Positions 1 to 7,982 of a stretch of DNA of 14,378 nucleotides are shown in pieces. The translations under genes and the position numbers were made by a program. How positions within the stretch are numbered: the first letter of the stretch is position 1; each line of letters begins with the position of its first letter. This DNA is from Nitrospirota bacterium. Its GTDB lineage: Bacteria; Nitrospirota; Thermodesulfovibrionia; Thermodesulfovibrionales; Magnetobacteriaceae. The notes under the pieces are model-generated. The model searched no databases and had not been told where the DNA came from. It saw nothing but the letters and a program-made list of their open reading frames with translations. The stretch is from assembly GCA_015232165.1 (NCBI GenBank), contig JADGAE010000019.1, forward strand, positions 1-14,378. The letters run 5' to 3'.

Positions 1-48
1 TGACCCCGTAAAAATGCGACATTTTTTGTATTTAATCCAATCGAAATA

Positions 49-57
49 TGCTATAAT
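49..57 (+). promoter_or_regulatory. Extended -10 promoter for the kinase/prepilin operon
   Basis: A TG at 49-50 followed by one base and a perfect TATAAT at 52-57 matches the extended -10 class of sigma-70 promoter. The best -35-like hexamer, TTGTAT at 26-31, is 20 bases away, which is too far, but extended -10 promoters can do without one. Transcription would start near 64 and give a leader of about 80 bases before the ATG at 145. Just upstream, AAAAATG (10-16) and CATTTTT (20-26) form a weak A/T hairpin around CGA that may end upstream transcription. This is read from sequence only. Confidence 0.5.
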
Positions 58-144
58 CTTCAGCAATCCTCTACGACGTTTTCATTCCTATATCTTTCCG
101 ACTCTGGAAAATTGTATATTATAGATCATAAGGAGTGATGGAAT

Positions 145-1659
145 ATGCCAAAGACAAGGATACTGATCGTTGAGGACGAGTGGGTCATTGCCAATGACAT
201 AGAGATACGCCTGCAGGAGATGGGGTATGAGGTCGTTGGGATCGTGTCAACGGCGGTTAAGGCAATTGCAAGGGCTGACCAACTCAGACCCGACCTCGTT
301 CTTATGGACATCAAGCTCGACGGAGAGATGGATGGGATCGAGGCCGCCACGGAGATATATTCCCGCTTTTACATACCGTTTGTTTTTCTCACGGCATTCT
401 CCGACAAAAAGACCATTGAGCGTGCCAAACTGGCCGAACCTTTTGGATATCTGATCAAGCCGTTTAAGGAGAGAGAACTGCAAATAGCCGTGGAGATTGC
501 CATCTACAAGCACAAGGCTGAGCAGAGGCTCAGGGAGAGTCAGGCGTGGCTTTCCACGACGTTTAATAGCATATGCGATGCCGTGATTACAGCCGATACC
601 AGGGGGCTGGTGACGTACCTCAACCAACATGCCGTATCCTTAACAGGCTGGAGTGTTGAAGATGCACTGAACAAACCCGTCAGAGAGGTCTTTGGCATCC
701 TGGCGGAGGACTCTGAGACGGAGTTGGAAAACCCTGTAGAGATGGTTCTTGGTAGTGCGGTTGTGACCTCCGCCAGTGGTGTGTTGATGCAAAGGCTTCC
801 GGGTAGTCACGGCAGGATATACGTCGAGGGCAGTGCGGCACCAATCAAGGACAAAGACACGGGAGAGACCGTGGGTGTCATCCTGCTCCTGCGCGACGTC
901 ACGCAAGAGAGACAGACACGGGAGCGGATGAGACTGGCCCAGAGGCTGGCGGCTGTTGGCAGGATGGCTGCCGGTGTTGCACACGAAATAAACACCCCGC
1001 TAACCGGGATACTTATGTTTGCATCGATGATGCTGGAGCGTTTATCCGACAAGGACGCAGAGGACAGGGAATCACTTGAGATGATCATGGAATCTGCACA
1101 GAGGTGTTCGAGGGTTATCGGCGGGTTGTTGCGGTTTTCAGCCACCATAACCTCAAAGATAATCAACGTCGATACAAATGCGCTCATACTGGAGCTGCTT
1201 GAGGAACGTCACAAGCCTGTAGAAGAGATAACCCTCCCCCTGAGAAAGGTCCTCAGGGGCGCAAATCTCAAGAATGTCTCTATAACAACCACACTTGACC
1301 CGAACCTGAGTTACATAAAGGCCGATGCAACCCAAATAGAAGAGGTATTTATCAACATCCTCACCAATGCAGCCGATGCACTGCAGGGCAAGGGAGAGCT
1401 GCACATAGCTACCAGAGAGGTCAAGTGTGAACAAAAAGAATGTGTCGAAATAGAGTTCACCGACACGGGGCGCGGCATAGAGGAAAGACACAGACATCGG
1501 ATGTTTGAACCTTTCTTTACGACAAAGCCCGTGGGCGTTGGCACGGGCCTTGGGATGTCAATAAGCCACGGGATCGTCAAACTGCATGGCGGAGAGATCA
1601 CCTTTAACTCGGAACCTGGCAGGGGCACCAGCTTTTTCATCCGCCTGCCATGCAAGTGA
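145..1659 (+). CDS. Hybrid sensor histidine kinase (REC-PAS-HisKA-HATPase), soluble
   Basis: A 504-residue cytosolic kinase with no membrane segment or signal peptide. Residues 1-120 are a receiver domain with acidic pocket E10/D11, phospho-acceptor D55 in LVLMDIKLDG, T83 and K105 in the KPF motif. A PAS-like domain follows (about 133-255). The HisKA dimerisation helix carries H280 in GVAHEINTP, and the ATPase domain has an N-box (N404, N408), a G1 box (DTGRG, 440-444) and a G2 box (GTGLG, 466-470). All catalytic residues are present, so it should autophosphorylate. The N-terminal receiver suggests it is itself controlled by phosphorylation from another kinase or relays within itself. The start has a good ribosome site (AAGGAG, 130-135). 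It is first in an operon with two prepilin-like genes, 12 bases before the first. The signal sensed and the phosphorelay partner are unknown. Confidence 0.93.
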   Translation: MPKTRILIVEDEWVIANDIEIRLQEMGYEVVGIVSTAVKAIARADQLRPDLVLMDIKLDGEMDGIEAATEIYSRFYIPFVFLTAFSDKKTIERAKLAEPFGYLIKPFKERELQIAVEIAIYKHKAEQRLRESQAWLSTTFNSICDAVITADTRGLVTYLNQHAVSLTGWSVEDALNKPVREVFGILAEDSETELENPVEMVLGSAVVTSASGVLMQRLPGSHGRIYVEGSAAPIKDKDTGETVGVILLLRDVTQERQTRERMRLAQRLAAVGRMAAGVAHEINTPLTGILMFASMMLERLSDKDAEDRESLEMIMESAQRCSRVIGGLLRFSATITSKIINVDTNALILELLEERHKPVEEITLPLRKVLRGANLKNVSITTTLDPNLSYIKADATQIEEVFINILTNAADALQGKGELHIATREVKCEQKECVEIEFTDTGRGIEERHRHRMFEPFFTTKPVGVGTGLGMSISHGIVKLHGGEITFNSEPGRGTSFFIRLPCK

Positions 1660-1671
1660 CGGAGATGCCCT

Positions 1672-2094
1672 ATGACTAAGCCTTTGAACAAGAGCGGGTT
1701 TCTTGTAATTGAGATATTAATAGCGAGCCTTATCCTGACGGCGAGCATTGCCGCTACGATGTACCTATTCAGGGTGGGTTTTAAGACGCTGCAACAGGTA
1801 CGGCAGTCCAACATGGTGGCATCCAAGGTGCCGGTGGCGATAAACTATCTCAAGGCCACGGAGATGAAAAACATAGCAAGCACCGCTGAACTTGGAGAGG
1901 GCGTCACAATGACCTGGAAGTCCATACCAATAGGGGAATCCTCTCCCACCATCTCACCAAACAGCACCGGTCTGTTTGAGATATCCCTGTACAAGGTGGA
2001 CTTCACCCTGACCTACGAAACACTCTCAAGAGAATACGAAGTCACGGTCTTTAAGCACAGACCTAAGGGGGCCGTTGAACAACCGCTCATATAG
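1672..2094 (+). CDS. Prepilin-like protein (minor pilin or pseudopilin)
   Basis: A 140-residue protein with a class III prepilin leader. A short basic N-terminus (K3, K7) ends in KSG, followed by F10 and the hydrophobic helix LVIEILIASLILTAS. Cleavage by PilD-type prepilin peptidase between G9 and F10 would put E14 at the diagnostic +5 position. The mature protein would be about 131 residues, anchored in the inner membrane by the helix, with a small soluble domain lacking cysteine. Such proteins sit in type IV pili or type II secretion pseudopili as minor subunits. I cannot choose between a PilV-like and a GspI-like role. A GGAG ribosome site (1661-1664) lies 7 bases before the ATG. The gene follows the kinase by 12 bases and overlaps the next gene by 20, so the three are probably co-transcribed. 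No other pilus or secretion genes are in the window. Confidence 0.8.
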   Translation: MTKPLNKSGFLVIEILIASLILTASIAATMYLFRVGFKTLQQVRQSNMVASKVPVAINYLKATEMKNIASTAELGEGVTMTWKSIPIGESSPTISPNSTGLFEISLYKVDFTLTYETLSREYEVTVFKHRPKGAVEQPLI

Positions 2095-2749
2095 GTCGTC
2101 ATCACCGGGGTATTCACTGATAGAGGTGCTCATAGCCGTTACGATATTTACGTCGATGGTGATGCTGTCGATGGTGGCGCTGAATCAGGGCCTGGGACAG
2201 TACAAGAAGCTGATGCAGGAGGGGATAGACTTTCACAGGTATGCCTCGTCGTTCTGGCTGCATCAGAGTGTCTCGGGGATGCTCAACTACATTGTCAGTG
2301 AAAACAACAGACAGTTTCCCTATTTCCGATGCTCCCACGACGGTGTTAGCTATGTCAGCGCCTCGCCGCTTTCAAGCAACATTCCGGTGGTCGTGTGGAT
2401 TATCGGGGAGAAGGTGAACTCATCGGGGCTATTTACACTGACGTACTACGAATTGCCCGTCTATGCCAAGAAGTACGAAGACATTGAACGGGACTACTCA
2501 TCGTCGGCCTATAAAAAGGGCAGCTCCTTTGTTATTCTCAAGGATGTAACCGACGTGCGGATTGAGAGCTACGTCATGGATATGGTCACAAAGCTCTGGC
2601 AGTGGAGTTCCGATTACGACACAAAGGATACCAATATGCTGCCAACACATCTGAGGATAAGCTACAAGCGTGACGGCAAACAAGAAACCAATTTTTTCAG
2701 CATACACACCAACAAAACCATCAGACCCGATATCAGCAGAGGTGTATGA
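2075..2749 (+). CDS. Prepilin-like protein, GspJ/PilW-like
   Basis: A 224-residue protein starting at TTG (2075), chosen because AAGGGG at 2065-2070 is correctly spaced and because this start gives a proper prepilin leader. The leader ends in SPG (10-12), cleavage falls before Y13, and E17 is at +5 of YSLIEVLIAVTIFTSM. The mature protein of about 212 residues has the long soluble domain seen in GspJ/PulJ pseudopilins and PilW minor pilins. The soluble part is rich in aromatic residues (Trp/Tyr) with one cysteine. It overlaps the preceding prepilin gene by 20 bases in another frame, which points to translational coupling. A strong repeat-borne terminator lies about 120 bases after the stop, so this is the last gene of the operon. 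Membership of the prepilin superfamily is clear; the exact subfamily is inferred. Confidence 0.8.
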   Translation: MNNRSYRSSSPGYSLIEVLIAVTIFTSMVMLSMVALNQGLGQYKKLMQEGIDFHRYASSFWLHQSVSGMLNYIVSENNRQFPYFRCSHDGVSYVSASPLSSNIPVVVWIIGEKVNSSGLFTLTYYELPVYAKKYEDIERDYSSSAYKKGSSFVILKDVTDVRIESYVMDMVTKLWQWSSDYDTKDTNMLPTHLRISYKRDGKQETNFFSIHTNKTIRPDISRGV

Positions 2750-2823
2750 GCATACAACCGAATAATTCCCACTCTCACAATTTTATACCCACGCCTCAAC
2801 CCAACTACCACCCACCCAGCATA

Positions 2824-2902
2824 ATGGGGTCAAGGGGGCTGGCCCCCTTGCAGGGGGTTCTGAAGGGGGGCGGAGCCGCCCCTTTCTTTCTTCTTTTCTT
2901 TT
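2824..2902 (+). repeat. Dispersed two-hairpin G/C-rich repeat, copy A
   Basis: The reference copy of a repeat family seen five times in the window. Module 1 (2831-2850) is an 8-bp perfect stem, CAAGGGGG/CCCCCTTG, with a CTGG loop. A linker, AGGGGGTTCTGAA, follows. Module 2 (2867-2882) is a 7-bp stem, GGGGCGG/CCGCCCC, followed by a pyrimidine T-rich tail. The repeat starts at ATGGGGTCAAGG, as in copies B and E. It fills most of the 157-base gap between two convergent genes; the rest of the gap (2750-2820) shows nothing recognisable. Confidence 0.85.
2867..2902 (+). terminator. Intrinsic terminator of the kinase/prepilin operon (repeat module 2)
   Basis: The stem GGGGCGG (2867-2873) and CCGCCCC (2876-2882) is followed directly by a T-rich run broken by single C residues. 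In the plus direction this has the form of a Rho-independent terminator and sits 118 bases after the second prepilin gene. Read on the minus strand the hairpins are downstream of carB but lack a T tract, so they would be a weaker stop for carB. Confidence 0.6.
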
Positions 2903-2906
2903 CTCT

Positions 2907-5900
2907 TCAGCCTACTTGAATGCTTTTGTGGTAGTCCTGGATGGTTTTGATGCCTGCTTCTTTGGATTTTAGCATCTCTATGGCGTTTACGAGTGCCCTG
3001 GCACCGGCTACGGTTGTAGAATACGGAACCTTGTACTGAAGGGCTGCTGTCCGGATCGAGTGGGAATCCGCCTTGGCCTGGGCGCCGGAGACCGTGTTGA
3101 TAATGTAACTGATGTCCTTGTTCTTTATGCTGTCCACGATGTGGGGACGACCCTCCATGACCTTGTTTATGACCTCGACCTTCAATCCGTCACTTGCCAG
3201 ATAAGCGGCCGTCCCGCGGGTGGCTATCAACGAAAAACCGTTGACAATCAACGCCCTGGCGATCTCCAGTGTGGCGGCCTTGTCCCTGTCCCGGACGCTT
3301 ATGAAAATCTTGCCGGCCAGCGGGATGCTGTTGTAACTGGATGCCTGCGCCTTGGCATAGGCCAGACCAAAATCGCTGTCGATCCCCATGACCTCGCCCG
3401 TTGACTTCATCTCCGGCCCAAGCAGAATATCCACCCCGCTGAACCGATCAAAGGGAAAAACCGACTCCTTGACCGCCACATGACGCAATACCCGCTCCCT
3501 GTCAATGCCAAGCTCCCTGATGGTCTTGCCCGCCATGACCTTTGCGGCCATCTTGGCAAGGGGCACGCCCGTGGCCTTGCTGACGTAGGGGATCGTGCGC
3601 GACGCGCGGGGGTTGACCTCCAGTATCCAGACCTCGTTCTTTACCGCTGCCGGACGCTCCTGGTTCTTTACCGCTGCCGGACGCTCCTGGTTGTCTTTTA
3701 TCGCAAACTGGATGTTCATCAGCCCAACGACTCCCAGCTCAAGGGCAATGGCCCTGGTCTGCTTCTTTATTTCGGCCACCGTGTCGTCAGCCAGGGAATA
3801 CGGCGGGAGGGAACAGGCCGAATCACCCGAATGTATCCCGGCCTCCTCTATGTGCTGCATGACCCCGCCAATGACGACATCCCTGCCATCCGATATTGCA
3901 TCAACGTCTACCTCGATGGCATCCTCCAGAAACATATCAATGAGCACGGGATGCTCCGGGGAGACCTTCACGGCCCTTTCCATGTAGGCAACGAGCGAGT
4001 CCTCGTCGTAGACGATCTCCATCGCCCGCCCACCAAGGACGTATGAGGGACGAACGATTATGGGATATCCAATCTGAGCCGCCGCCCCCCTGGCCTCTGC
4101 CACGGTCATGGCTGTACGACTACGTGGCTGCCTCAGACCTAACTTGCTGATAAGGTCGCTGAAACGCCTCCTGTCCTCGGCCCTGTCAATGGCGTCGGGG
4201 GAGGTGCCAAGTATCCGCACGCCCTCACGCTCAAGCGGGACGGCCAACTTAAGCGGCGTCTGCCCCCCAAACTGGACGATCACACCCTCGGGACGCTCAA
4301 GCTCTATGATTGCCAACACGTCCTCAATCGTCAGAGGTTCAAAGTAGAGTCGGTCGGAGGTGTCGTAGTCGGTGCTGACCGTCTCGGGATTGCAGTTGAC
4401 CATGATGGTCTCATACCCCAGTTCCTTGAGGGCATAGACGGCATGGACACAACAGTAGTCAAACTCTATGCCCTGGCCGATCCTGTTTGGCCCCGATCCG
4501 AGGATCACGACCTTCTTACGCGTTGTTGGGTGCGCCTCACACCGGGCTAATGGCTGCGTCTGGCCGTCGTCTGTAAGCCGGTAAAATGGCCGCTCATACG
4601 TCGAGTATAGATACGGCGTGACCGCACTGAACTCGGCCGCACAGGTGTCAACCATCTTGTAGACGGGCGTAATAGCACGAAGCCTGCGATAATCCCTGAC
4701 CGCCTTTTCGGTCACGCCAAGCAAAGAGGCCAGCCTCCTGTCGGAAAAGCCATACTCCTTGGCCCTCCTCACGATTGCCGGGGCCGTATTGTCATTTAGG
4801 TTGGCGTTGGTCTTTAACTCTCGCTCCATATTTACGATGTCAAGGATGTTGTTTAGGAACCACGGGTCTATCGCCGTGATTTCGCAAAGCCTCTCAACGG
4901 TCATCCCCTGGCGGAGGGCCTCGGCCACGTACCAGAGCCGTTCGCAGTTTGGCGTCTTTAGCCTGGACTCAAAGGTGAGCTTATCTACCCTTATGCCTGT
5001 TTCCTCAAGGCCGTAGGTGTCGTTTTCAAGGCTCCTGATGGCCTTTTGTAAGGACTCCTTAAACGTCCTTCCGATGGCCATGACCTCACCCACGGACTTC
5101 ATCTGCGTGGTGAGCGTGTTCTGTGCCTCGGGGAACTTCTCGAAGGTAAAGCGCGGTATCTTGGTCACGACGTAGTCTATGGTCGGCTCAAAGGACGCAG
5201 GGGTTTCTTTTGTTATGTCGTTTTGTATCTCATCCAGGCGCAACCCCACGGCGAGCTTTGCGGCTATCTTGGCAATGGGAAACCCCGTTGCCTTGCTTGC
5301 CAGGGCAGAACTCCTCGATACACGCGGGTTCATTTCGATTACCATCATCTGCCCGTCTCTTGGATTGACGGCAAACTGGATGTTGCTCCCGCCGGTGTCC
5401 ACGCCGATCTCCCGGATTATGGCAATGGCCGCGTCGCGCATCTGTTGGTATTCCTTGTCTGTGAGGGTCTGCGCGGGGGCCACGGTTATGGAGTCACCGG
5501 TGTGTACGCCCATGGGGTCAAAGTTCTCAATGGAGCAGATTATCACGACGTTGTCGGCGTGGTCCCTCATGACCTCCAGCTCGTACTCCTTCCATCCGAT
5601 GACCGATTGCTCCACCAGCACCTGGTGCTTTGGACTGAGACTTAGTGCCTTTTTGAGCAGGTCTTCGTACTCCTCCATGTTGTATGCAACCCCGCCTCCG
5701 GTTCCACCCAGGGTAAAGGCAGGTCGCAGGATGGCCGGGAACTTAACGTCCCTGATGACATCAAGCCCCTCCTCAAAGGAGACAACTATACCGCTTGTGG
5801 GGACGTTAAGACCGATGTTTCTCATTGCCTCCTTGAACAGCCTTCTGTCTTCGGCCTTGTTGATAGCCTGCAGGTTTGCTCCGATCAGTTCAACGTTGTA

Positions 5901-6230
5901 CTTGTCAAGTATCCCGAGGTTGGCCAGGTCTACGGTGAGATTGAGGGCCGTTTGTCCACCCATCGTTGGCAGGAGTGCATCAGGGCGCTCCCGTTTTATG
6001 ATCAACTCCAGTGTGGCGGCATTAAGCGGTTCGATGTAGATCGCATCGGCAGTGTCGGGGTCGGTCATGATGGTGGCGGGGTTGGAGTTGACCAGCACCA
6101 CGTTATACCCCTCCTGTCTGAGGGCATGGCAGGCCTGCGTACCTGAGTAGTCAAATTCGCACGCCTGGCCGATTATTATTGGCCCGGAACCTATCAGCAG
6201 TATCTTTTTTATGTCAGATCGTTTAGGCAT
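2907..6230 (-). CDS. carB: Carbamoyl-phosphate synthase large subunit
   Basis: Makes carbamoyl phosphate from bicarbonate, ATP and ammonia passed from the small subunit CarA, for arginine and pyrimidine synthesis. It is full length at 1107 residues (E. coli about 1073). The first synthetase half is about 1-400, with R129, R169, E299 and N301 at the canonical positions. The oligomerisation region is about 400-555, the second synthetase half about 570-960 (E871 and N873 in the second [11 protein letters not shown] motif), and the MGS-like allosteric domain about 970-1090. The ATG at 6230 is preceded by a GAGGT ribosome site and [17 protein letters not shown] is a normal CarB N-terminus. The oddity is [18 protein letters not shown] at 848-865, just before the catalytic Glu strand, encoded by a perfect 27-bp tandem duplication. 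carA is not adjacent, and the gene appears to be transcribed alone from the promoter at 6264-6293. Confidence 0.97.
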   Translation of the reverse strand: MPKRSDIKKILLIGSGPIIIGQACEFDYSGTQACHALRQEGYNVVLVNSNPATIMTDPDTADAIYIEPLNAATLELIIKRERPDALLPTMGGQTALNLTVDLANLGILDKYNVELIGANLQAINKAEDRRLFKEAMRNIGLNVPTSGIVVSFEEGLDVIRDVKFPAILRPAFTLGGTGGGVAYNMEEYEDLLKKALSLSPKHQVLVEQSVIGWKEYELEVMRDHADNVVIICSIENFDPMGVHTGDSITVAPAQTLTDKEYQQMRDAAIAIIREIGVDTGGSNIQFAVNPRDGQMMVIEMNPRVSRSSALASKATGFPIAKIAAKLAVGLRLDEIQNDITKETPASFEPTIDYVVTKIPRFTFEKFPEAQNTLTTQMKSVGEVMAIGRTFKESLQKAIRSLENDTYGLEETGIRVDKLTFESRLKTPNCERLWYVAEALRQGMTVERLCEITAIDPWFLNNILDIVNMERELKTNANLNDNTAPAIVRRAKEYGFSDRRLASLLGVTEKAVRDYRRLRAITPVYKMVDTCAAEFSAVTPYLYSTYERPFYRLTDDGQTQPLARCEAHPTTRKKVVILGSGPNRIGQGIEFDYCCVHAVYALKELGYETIMVNCNPETVSTDYDTSDRLYFEPLTIEDVLAIIELERPEGVIVQFGGQTPLKLAVPLEREGVRILGTSPDAIDRAEDRRRFSDLISKLGLRQPRSRTAMTVAEARGAAAQIGYPIIVRPSYVLGGRAMEIVYDEDSLVAYMERAVKVSPEHPVLIDMFLEDAIEVDVDAISDGRDVVIGGVMQHIEEAGIHSGDSACSLPPYSLADDTVAEIKKQTRAIALELGVVGLMNIQFAIKDNQERPAAVKNQERPAAVKNEVWILEVNPRASRTIPYVSKATGVPLAKMAAKVMAGKTIRELGIDRERVLRHVAVKESVFPFDRFSGVDILLGPEMKSTGEVMGIDSDFGLAYAKAQASSYNSIPLAGKIFISVRDRDKAATLEIARALIVNGFSLIATRGTAAYLASDGLKVEVINKVMEGRPHIVDSIKNKDISYIINTVSGAQAKADSHSIRTAALQYKVPYSTTVAGARALVNAIEMLKSKEAGIKTIQDYHKSIQVG
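3636..3689. repeat. Perfect 27-bp tandem duplication inside carB
   Basis: Two identical, adjacent 27-base units occupy 3636-3662 and 3663-3689, with only GTT matching a third unit. The length is a multiple of three, so carB stays open and gains a second copy of the nine residues NQERPAAVK. Absence of any difference between units points to a recent slip or duplication. The first unit is itself not a usual CarB segment, since most CarB proteins go from the FAIKD/FAVKN strand almost directly to EVY/EVW. Confidence 0.95.
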
Positions 6231-6263
6231 TTTACCTCGTCCTAATATGATGTTTTAGCATGC

Positions 6264-6293
6264 ATATTAACAAAATAACCTGTAAAATGTCAA
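6264..6293 (-). promoter_or_regulatory. Sigma-70-type promoter of carB
   Basis: On the minus strand a perfect TTGACA (6293-6288) is separated by 18 bases from TAATAT (6269-6264, four of six consensus bases). Transcription would start near 6257 and leave a leader of only about 25 bases before the carB ATG, with the ribosome site GAGGT in it. That is too short for an attenuator or riboswitch. No operator-like palindrome was seen over it. Confidence 0.55.
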
Positions 6294-6326
6294 TAACCAG
6301 GCACGGCTGATTTGTTCTACGTTGAG

Positions 6327-6351
6327 TGGATTCCCGTTTGCGCGGAATGAC
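6327..6351 (+). repeat. Degraded copy of a short palindromic dispersed repeat
   Basis: Starts TGGATTCC and ends GGAATGAC, as do the two copies at 11795-11820 and 11842-11867, but is one base shorter. Its inner stem is imperfect: ATTCC/GGAAT pairs, then a bulge is needed to pair CG/CG around TTTG. In the reverse frame it encodes VIPRKREST, a variant of the motif this repeat gives when translated in many genomes. Confidence 0.7.
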
Positions 6352-6435
6352 AAGAATTTCACAAACCTGATTTATAGCGCGTTTAGATTGCGTGCAATAC
6401 AAACAAAGGATGGAGGGCTTTGCCCCTTTTATGCC

Positions 6436-6452
6436 GGGGGGCGCCGCCCCCC
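6436..6452. repeat. G/C hairpin, GGGGGGC/GCCCCCC
   Basis: A perfect 7-bp stem with a 3-base loop (GCC), flanked by TGCC and AGGGCA that partly extend the pairing. No T run follows on either strand, so it is not a classical terminator. It resembles module 2 of the dispersed repeat in composition but lacks the central AG and the T-rich tail, so it may be a separate G/C palindrome family. Confidence 0.6.
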
Positions 6453-6616
6453 AGGGCAATCGCATTAGACCCTAAGAAAAAAAAAAGGAGGGCGGCTCCG
6501 CCCCCTCCTTGACCTCCCCCGCAAGGGGACCAGTCCCCTTGACCCCATAATTAAGTACATGTTATCTCATTCAGTATACCTTCATCAATGCAGCAGATTT
6601 CAAATGCGATTGCCCT
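6453..6616. repeat. 14-bp perfect inverted repeats bracketing repeat copy B
   Basis: AGGGCAATCGCATT at 6453-6466 is the exact reverse complement of 6603-6616, with 136 bases between. The interval contains the whole of repeat copy B. Both outer flanks are runs of C (6447-6452 and 6617-6621). The arrangement resembles a very small non-autonomous element with terminal inverted repeats, but the C-rich flanks prevent any confident call of a target-site duplication. Confidence 0.45.
6477..6550 (-). repeat. Dispersed two-hairpin repeat, copy B, with terminator-like end
   Basis: Read on the minus strand it starts ATGGGGTCAAGGGG, forms the module-1 stem CAAGGGGA/TCCCCTTG (loop CTGG), and then the module-2 stem around GGGCGG-AG-CCGCCC. 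It ends in T10 (6486-6477 on the minus strand). Module 2 plus T10 is a textbook Rho-independent terminator for minus-strand transcription, but no minus-strand gene ends just upstream of it. It could stop antisense transcripts running out of the AmpG-like gene before they reach carB. Confidence 0.8.
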
Positions 6617-6681
6617 CCCCCGCCCCCTCTGTCCCACTTTTTTTTTTGGTAGTGAGTCAACTACAATAAACCAGTGACATT

Positions 6682-7929
6682 GTGAAGGTATCATCTTACA
6701 TTGGCGTGTTTAACAGCCGCCGCATAGCCATGTTGTTGCCGATAGGGTTTGCCTCTGGCCTGCCCCTGGCGCTCACCGGCAGCACACTCCAGGCGTTGAT
6801 GACGAGCTGTGGAGTGGACATCCGCACGATAGGGTTGTTTGCGCTTGTCGGTCTTCCCTACACGGTCAAATTTCTGTGGTCTCCGCTGATGGACCACCTG
6901 GTGCCGCCATACCTGGGTAGACGCCGGGGGTGGATGTTTCTGATGCAGTTAGTCCTGATCCTGAGTATTGCACTGATGGCTATGATATCTCCTCGGAGCA
7001 GCCCGATTTTAATGGCGGCCTTTGCCCTTATAGTGACCATGGCCTCGGCATCGCTGGACATCGTCGCGGATGCCTACAGGACCGACATCCTTCATCCGCA
7101 GGAACGCGGCCTGGGGACGGGGATATTTATCACCGGCTATCGCATGGCGATGTTGACCTCCGGGGCACTGGCCCTGGTGATATCAGACCACATCGGATGG
7201 CAGGCCACCTACCTGCTGATGGCGGCAGTGATGACGGTAGGCCTGATCGGGGTTCTTCTTGCCCCGGAACCACAGGATGCCGTGAAACCGCCACGAAATC
7301 TTCAAGAGGCTGTGTGGGGCCCGTTAAAGGACTACTTCACAAGGGACTCGGCCATCAAGATACTGCTGTTTATCGTCATGTACAAGTTAAGCGACGCCTA
7401 CGCCGGTTCCCTGAGCACTGCATTTCTCTTAAAGGGGATGGGATTTTCGGCCACAGAGGTGGGCACCATCAACAAGGGGTTGGGGTTGGTCTCCACGGTT
7501 GTCGGGGCTATGTTTGGTGGTACGTTTATGATCAGGCTTGGGCTTTTCAGGTCGCTCTTTCTGTTTGGGATATTGCAGGGGGTGTCAAACCTCTTGTTCA
7601 TGGCGCTGGCCTACACCGGCAAGAGTTACGCAATGCTGGTTGTCACCGTGGCGGTTGAAAACCTCACCGGCGGGATGGGCACGGCCTCTTTTGTATCATT
7701 TATCATGACCTTGTGCCATCAGCGCTACAGCGCCACACAATATGCCTTGCTGTCATCCCTGGCCGCAATGGGGAGGATACTGATTGCCCCCACCTCCGGG
7801 ATCGTTGTTGAGGCTGTGGGGTGGGCCAACTTCTTCCTGATAACCGCCTTAACTGCCATCCCGGGTATGGTCCTCTTACTGTGGCTGCGCAAAAACATAG
7901 AAGACATGGCCAACTCAAATAAATCATAG
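6682..7929 (+). CDS. ampG: AmpG-family MFS permease (muropeptide transporter)
   Basis: A 415-residue inner-membrane protein of the major facilitator superfamily. Its N-terminus, SRRIAMLLPIGFASGLPLAL then TGSTLQALM and GLFALVGLPYTVKFLWSPLMD, with GRRRGW at about 77-82, is the AmpG signature. AmpG imports GlcNAc-anhydromuramyl peptides for cell-wall recycling and, in some bacteria, for beta-lactamase induction. About 12 hydrophobic helices are visible; E. coli AmpG is longer (491) because of extra C-terminal helices. The GTG start at 6682 gives the usual short cytosolic lead-in but has no Shine-Dalgarno sequence. A TACAAT box at 6662-6667 would start transcription only about 8 bases before it, so translation may be nearly leaderless; GTG at 6706 is an alternative. 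It stands alone, converging with the signalling block. Confidence 0.88.
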   Translation: MKVSSYIGVFNSRRIAMLLPIGFASGLPLALTGSTLQALMTSCGVDIRTIGLFALVGLPYTVKFLWSPLMDHLVPPYLGRRRGWMFLMQLVLILSIALMAMISPRSSPILMAAFALIVTMASASLDIVADAYRTDILHPQERGLGTGIFITGYRMAMLTSGALALVISDHIGWQATYLLMAAVMTVGLIGVLLAPEPQDAVKPPRNLQEAVWGPLKDYFTRDSAIKILLFIVMYKLSDAYAGSLSTAFLLKGMGFSATEVGTINKGLGLVSTVVGAMFGGTFMIRLGLFRSLFLFGILQGVSNLLFMALAYTGKSYAMLVVTVAVENLTGGMGTASFVSFIMTLCHQRYSATQYALLSSLAAMGRILIAPTSGIVVEAVGWANFFLITALTAIPGMVLLLWLRKNIEDMANSNKS

Positions 7930-7982
7930 TTGACAAAATTTGAGTACAAATTACTTACAAATTGCGATCGTCGTAGATATGT

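Larger units (their letters stand above)
6231..6681. other. Repeat-rich divergent intergenic region between carB and the AmpG-like gene
   Basis: This 451-base gap holds the carB promoter, a degraded 'VIPAKAGIH'-type palindrome (6327-6351), a G/C hairpin (6436-6452), a 14-bp inverted repeat pair (6453-6466 and 6603-6616) bracketing dispersed-repeat copy B (6477-6550), and a T10 run (6638-6647). No open reading frame with a recognisable product or ribosome site is present. A TACAAT box at 6662-6667 is the only plausible -10 for the AmpG-like gene. Confidence 0.7.

Noticed and set aside
3480..4046. 188-codon open frame opposite carB, containing the tandem duplication as YRCRTLLVL repeats
   Set aside because: The repeat is an antisense echo of the carB duplication. 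There is no recognisable product or ribosome site.
5179..6039. 286-codon open frame on the plus strand opposite carB
   Set aside because: carB on the other strand is a full-length, highly conserved enzyme. The antisense frame encodes a serine/leucine-rich product with no domain and no ribosome site, as expected from codon bias of the real gene.
6231..6260. Possible attenuator or pyrimidine-responsive leader for carB
   Set aside because: The promoter leaves only about 25 bases of leader, with no hairpin or leader peptide.
6279..6290. 12-base match ACCTGTAAAATG shared with 8838-8849
   Set aside because: Several 12-base matches are expected by chance in 14 kb, and the flanks do not align.
6232..6465. 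77-codon minus-strand frame upstream of carB
   Set aside because: It is made of translated repeats (VIPRKREST, the G/C hairpin) and runs through the carB promoter. It has no ribosome site or conserved product.
6930..7658. 242-codon open frame inside the AmpG-like gene in another frame
   Set aside because: Its Gly/Arg/His-rich product has no known fold, while the overlapping AmpG frame is clearly conserved.
7937..7952. AATTTG/CAAATT hairpin between the convergent AmpG-like and PhnD-like genes, considered as a terminator
   Set aside because: Six A/T-rich pairs with no T run on either side is too weak to call. I see no clear terminator in this 53-base gap.
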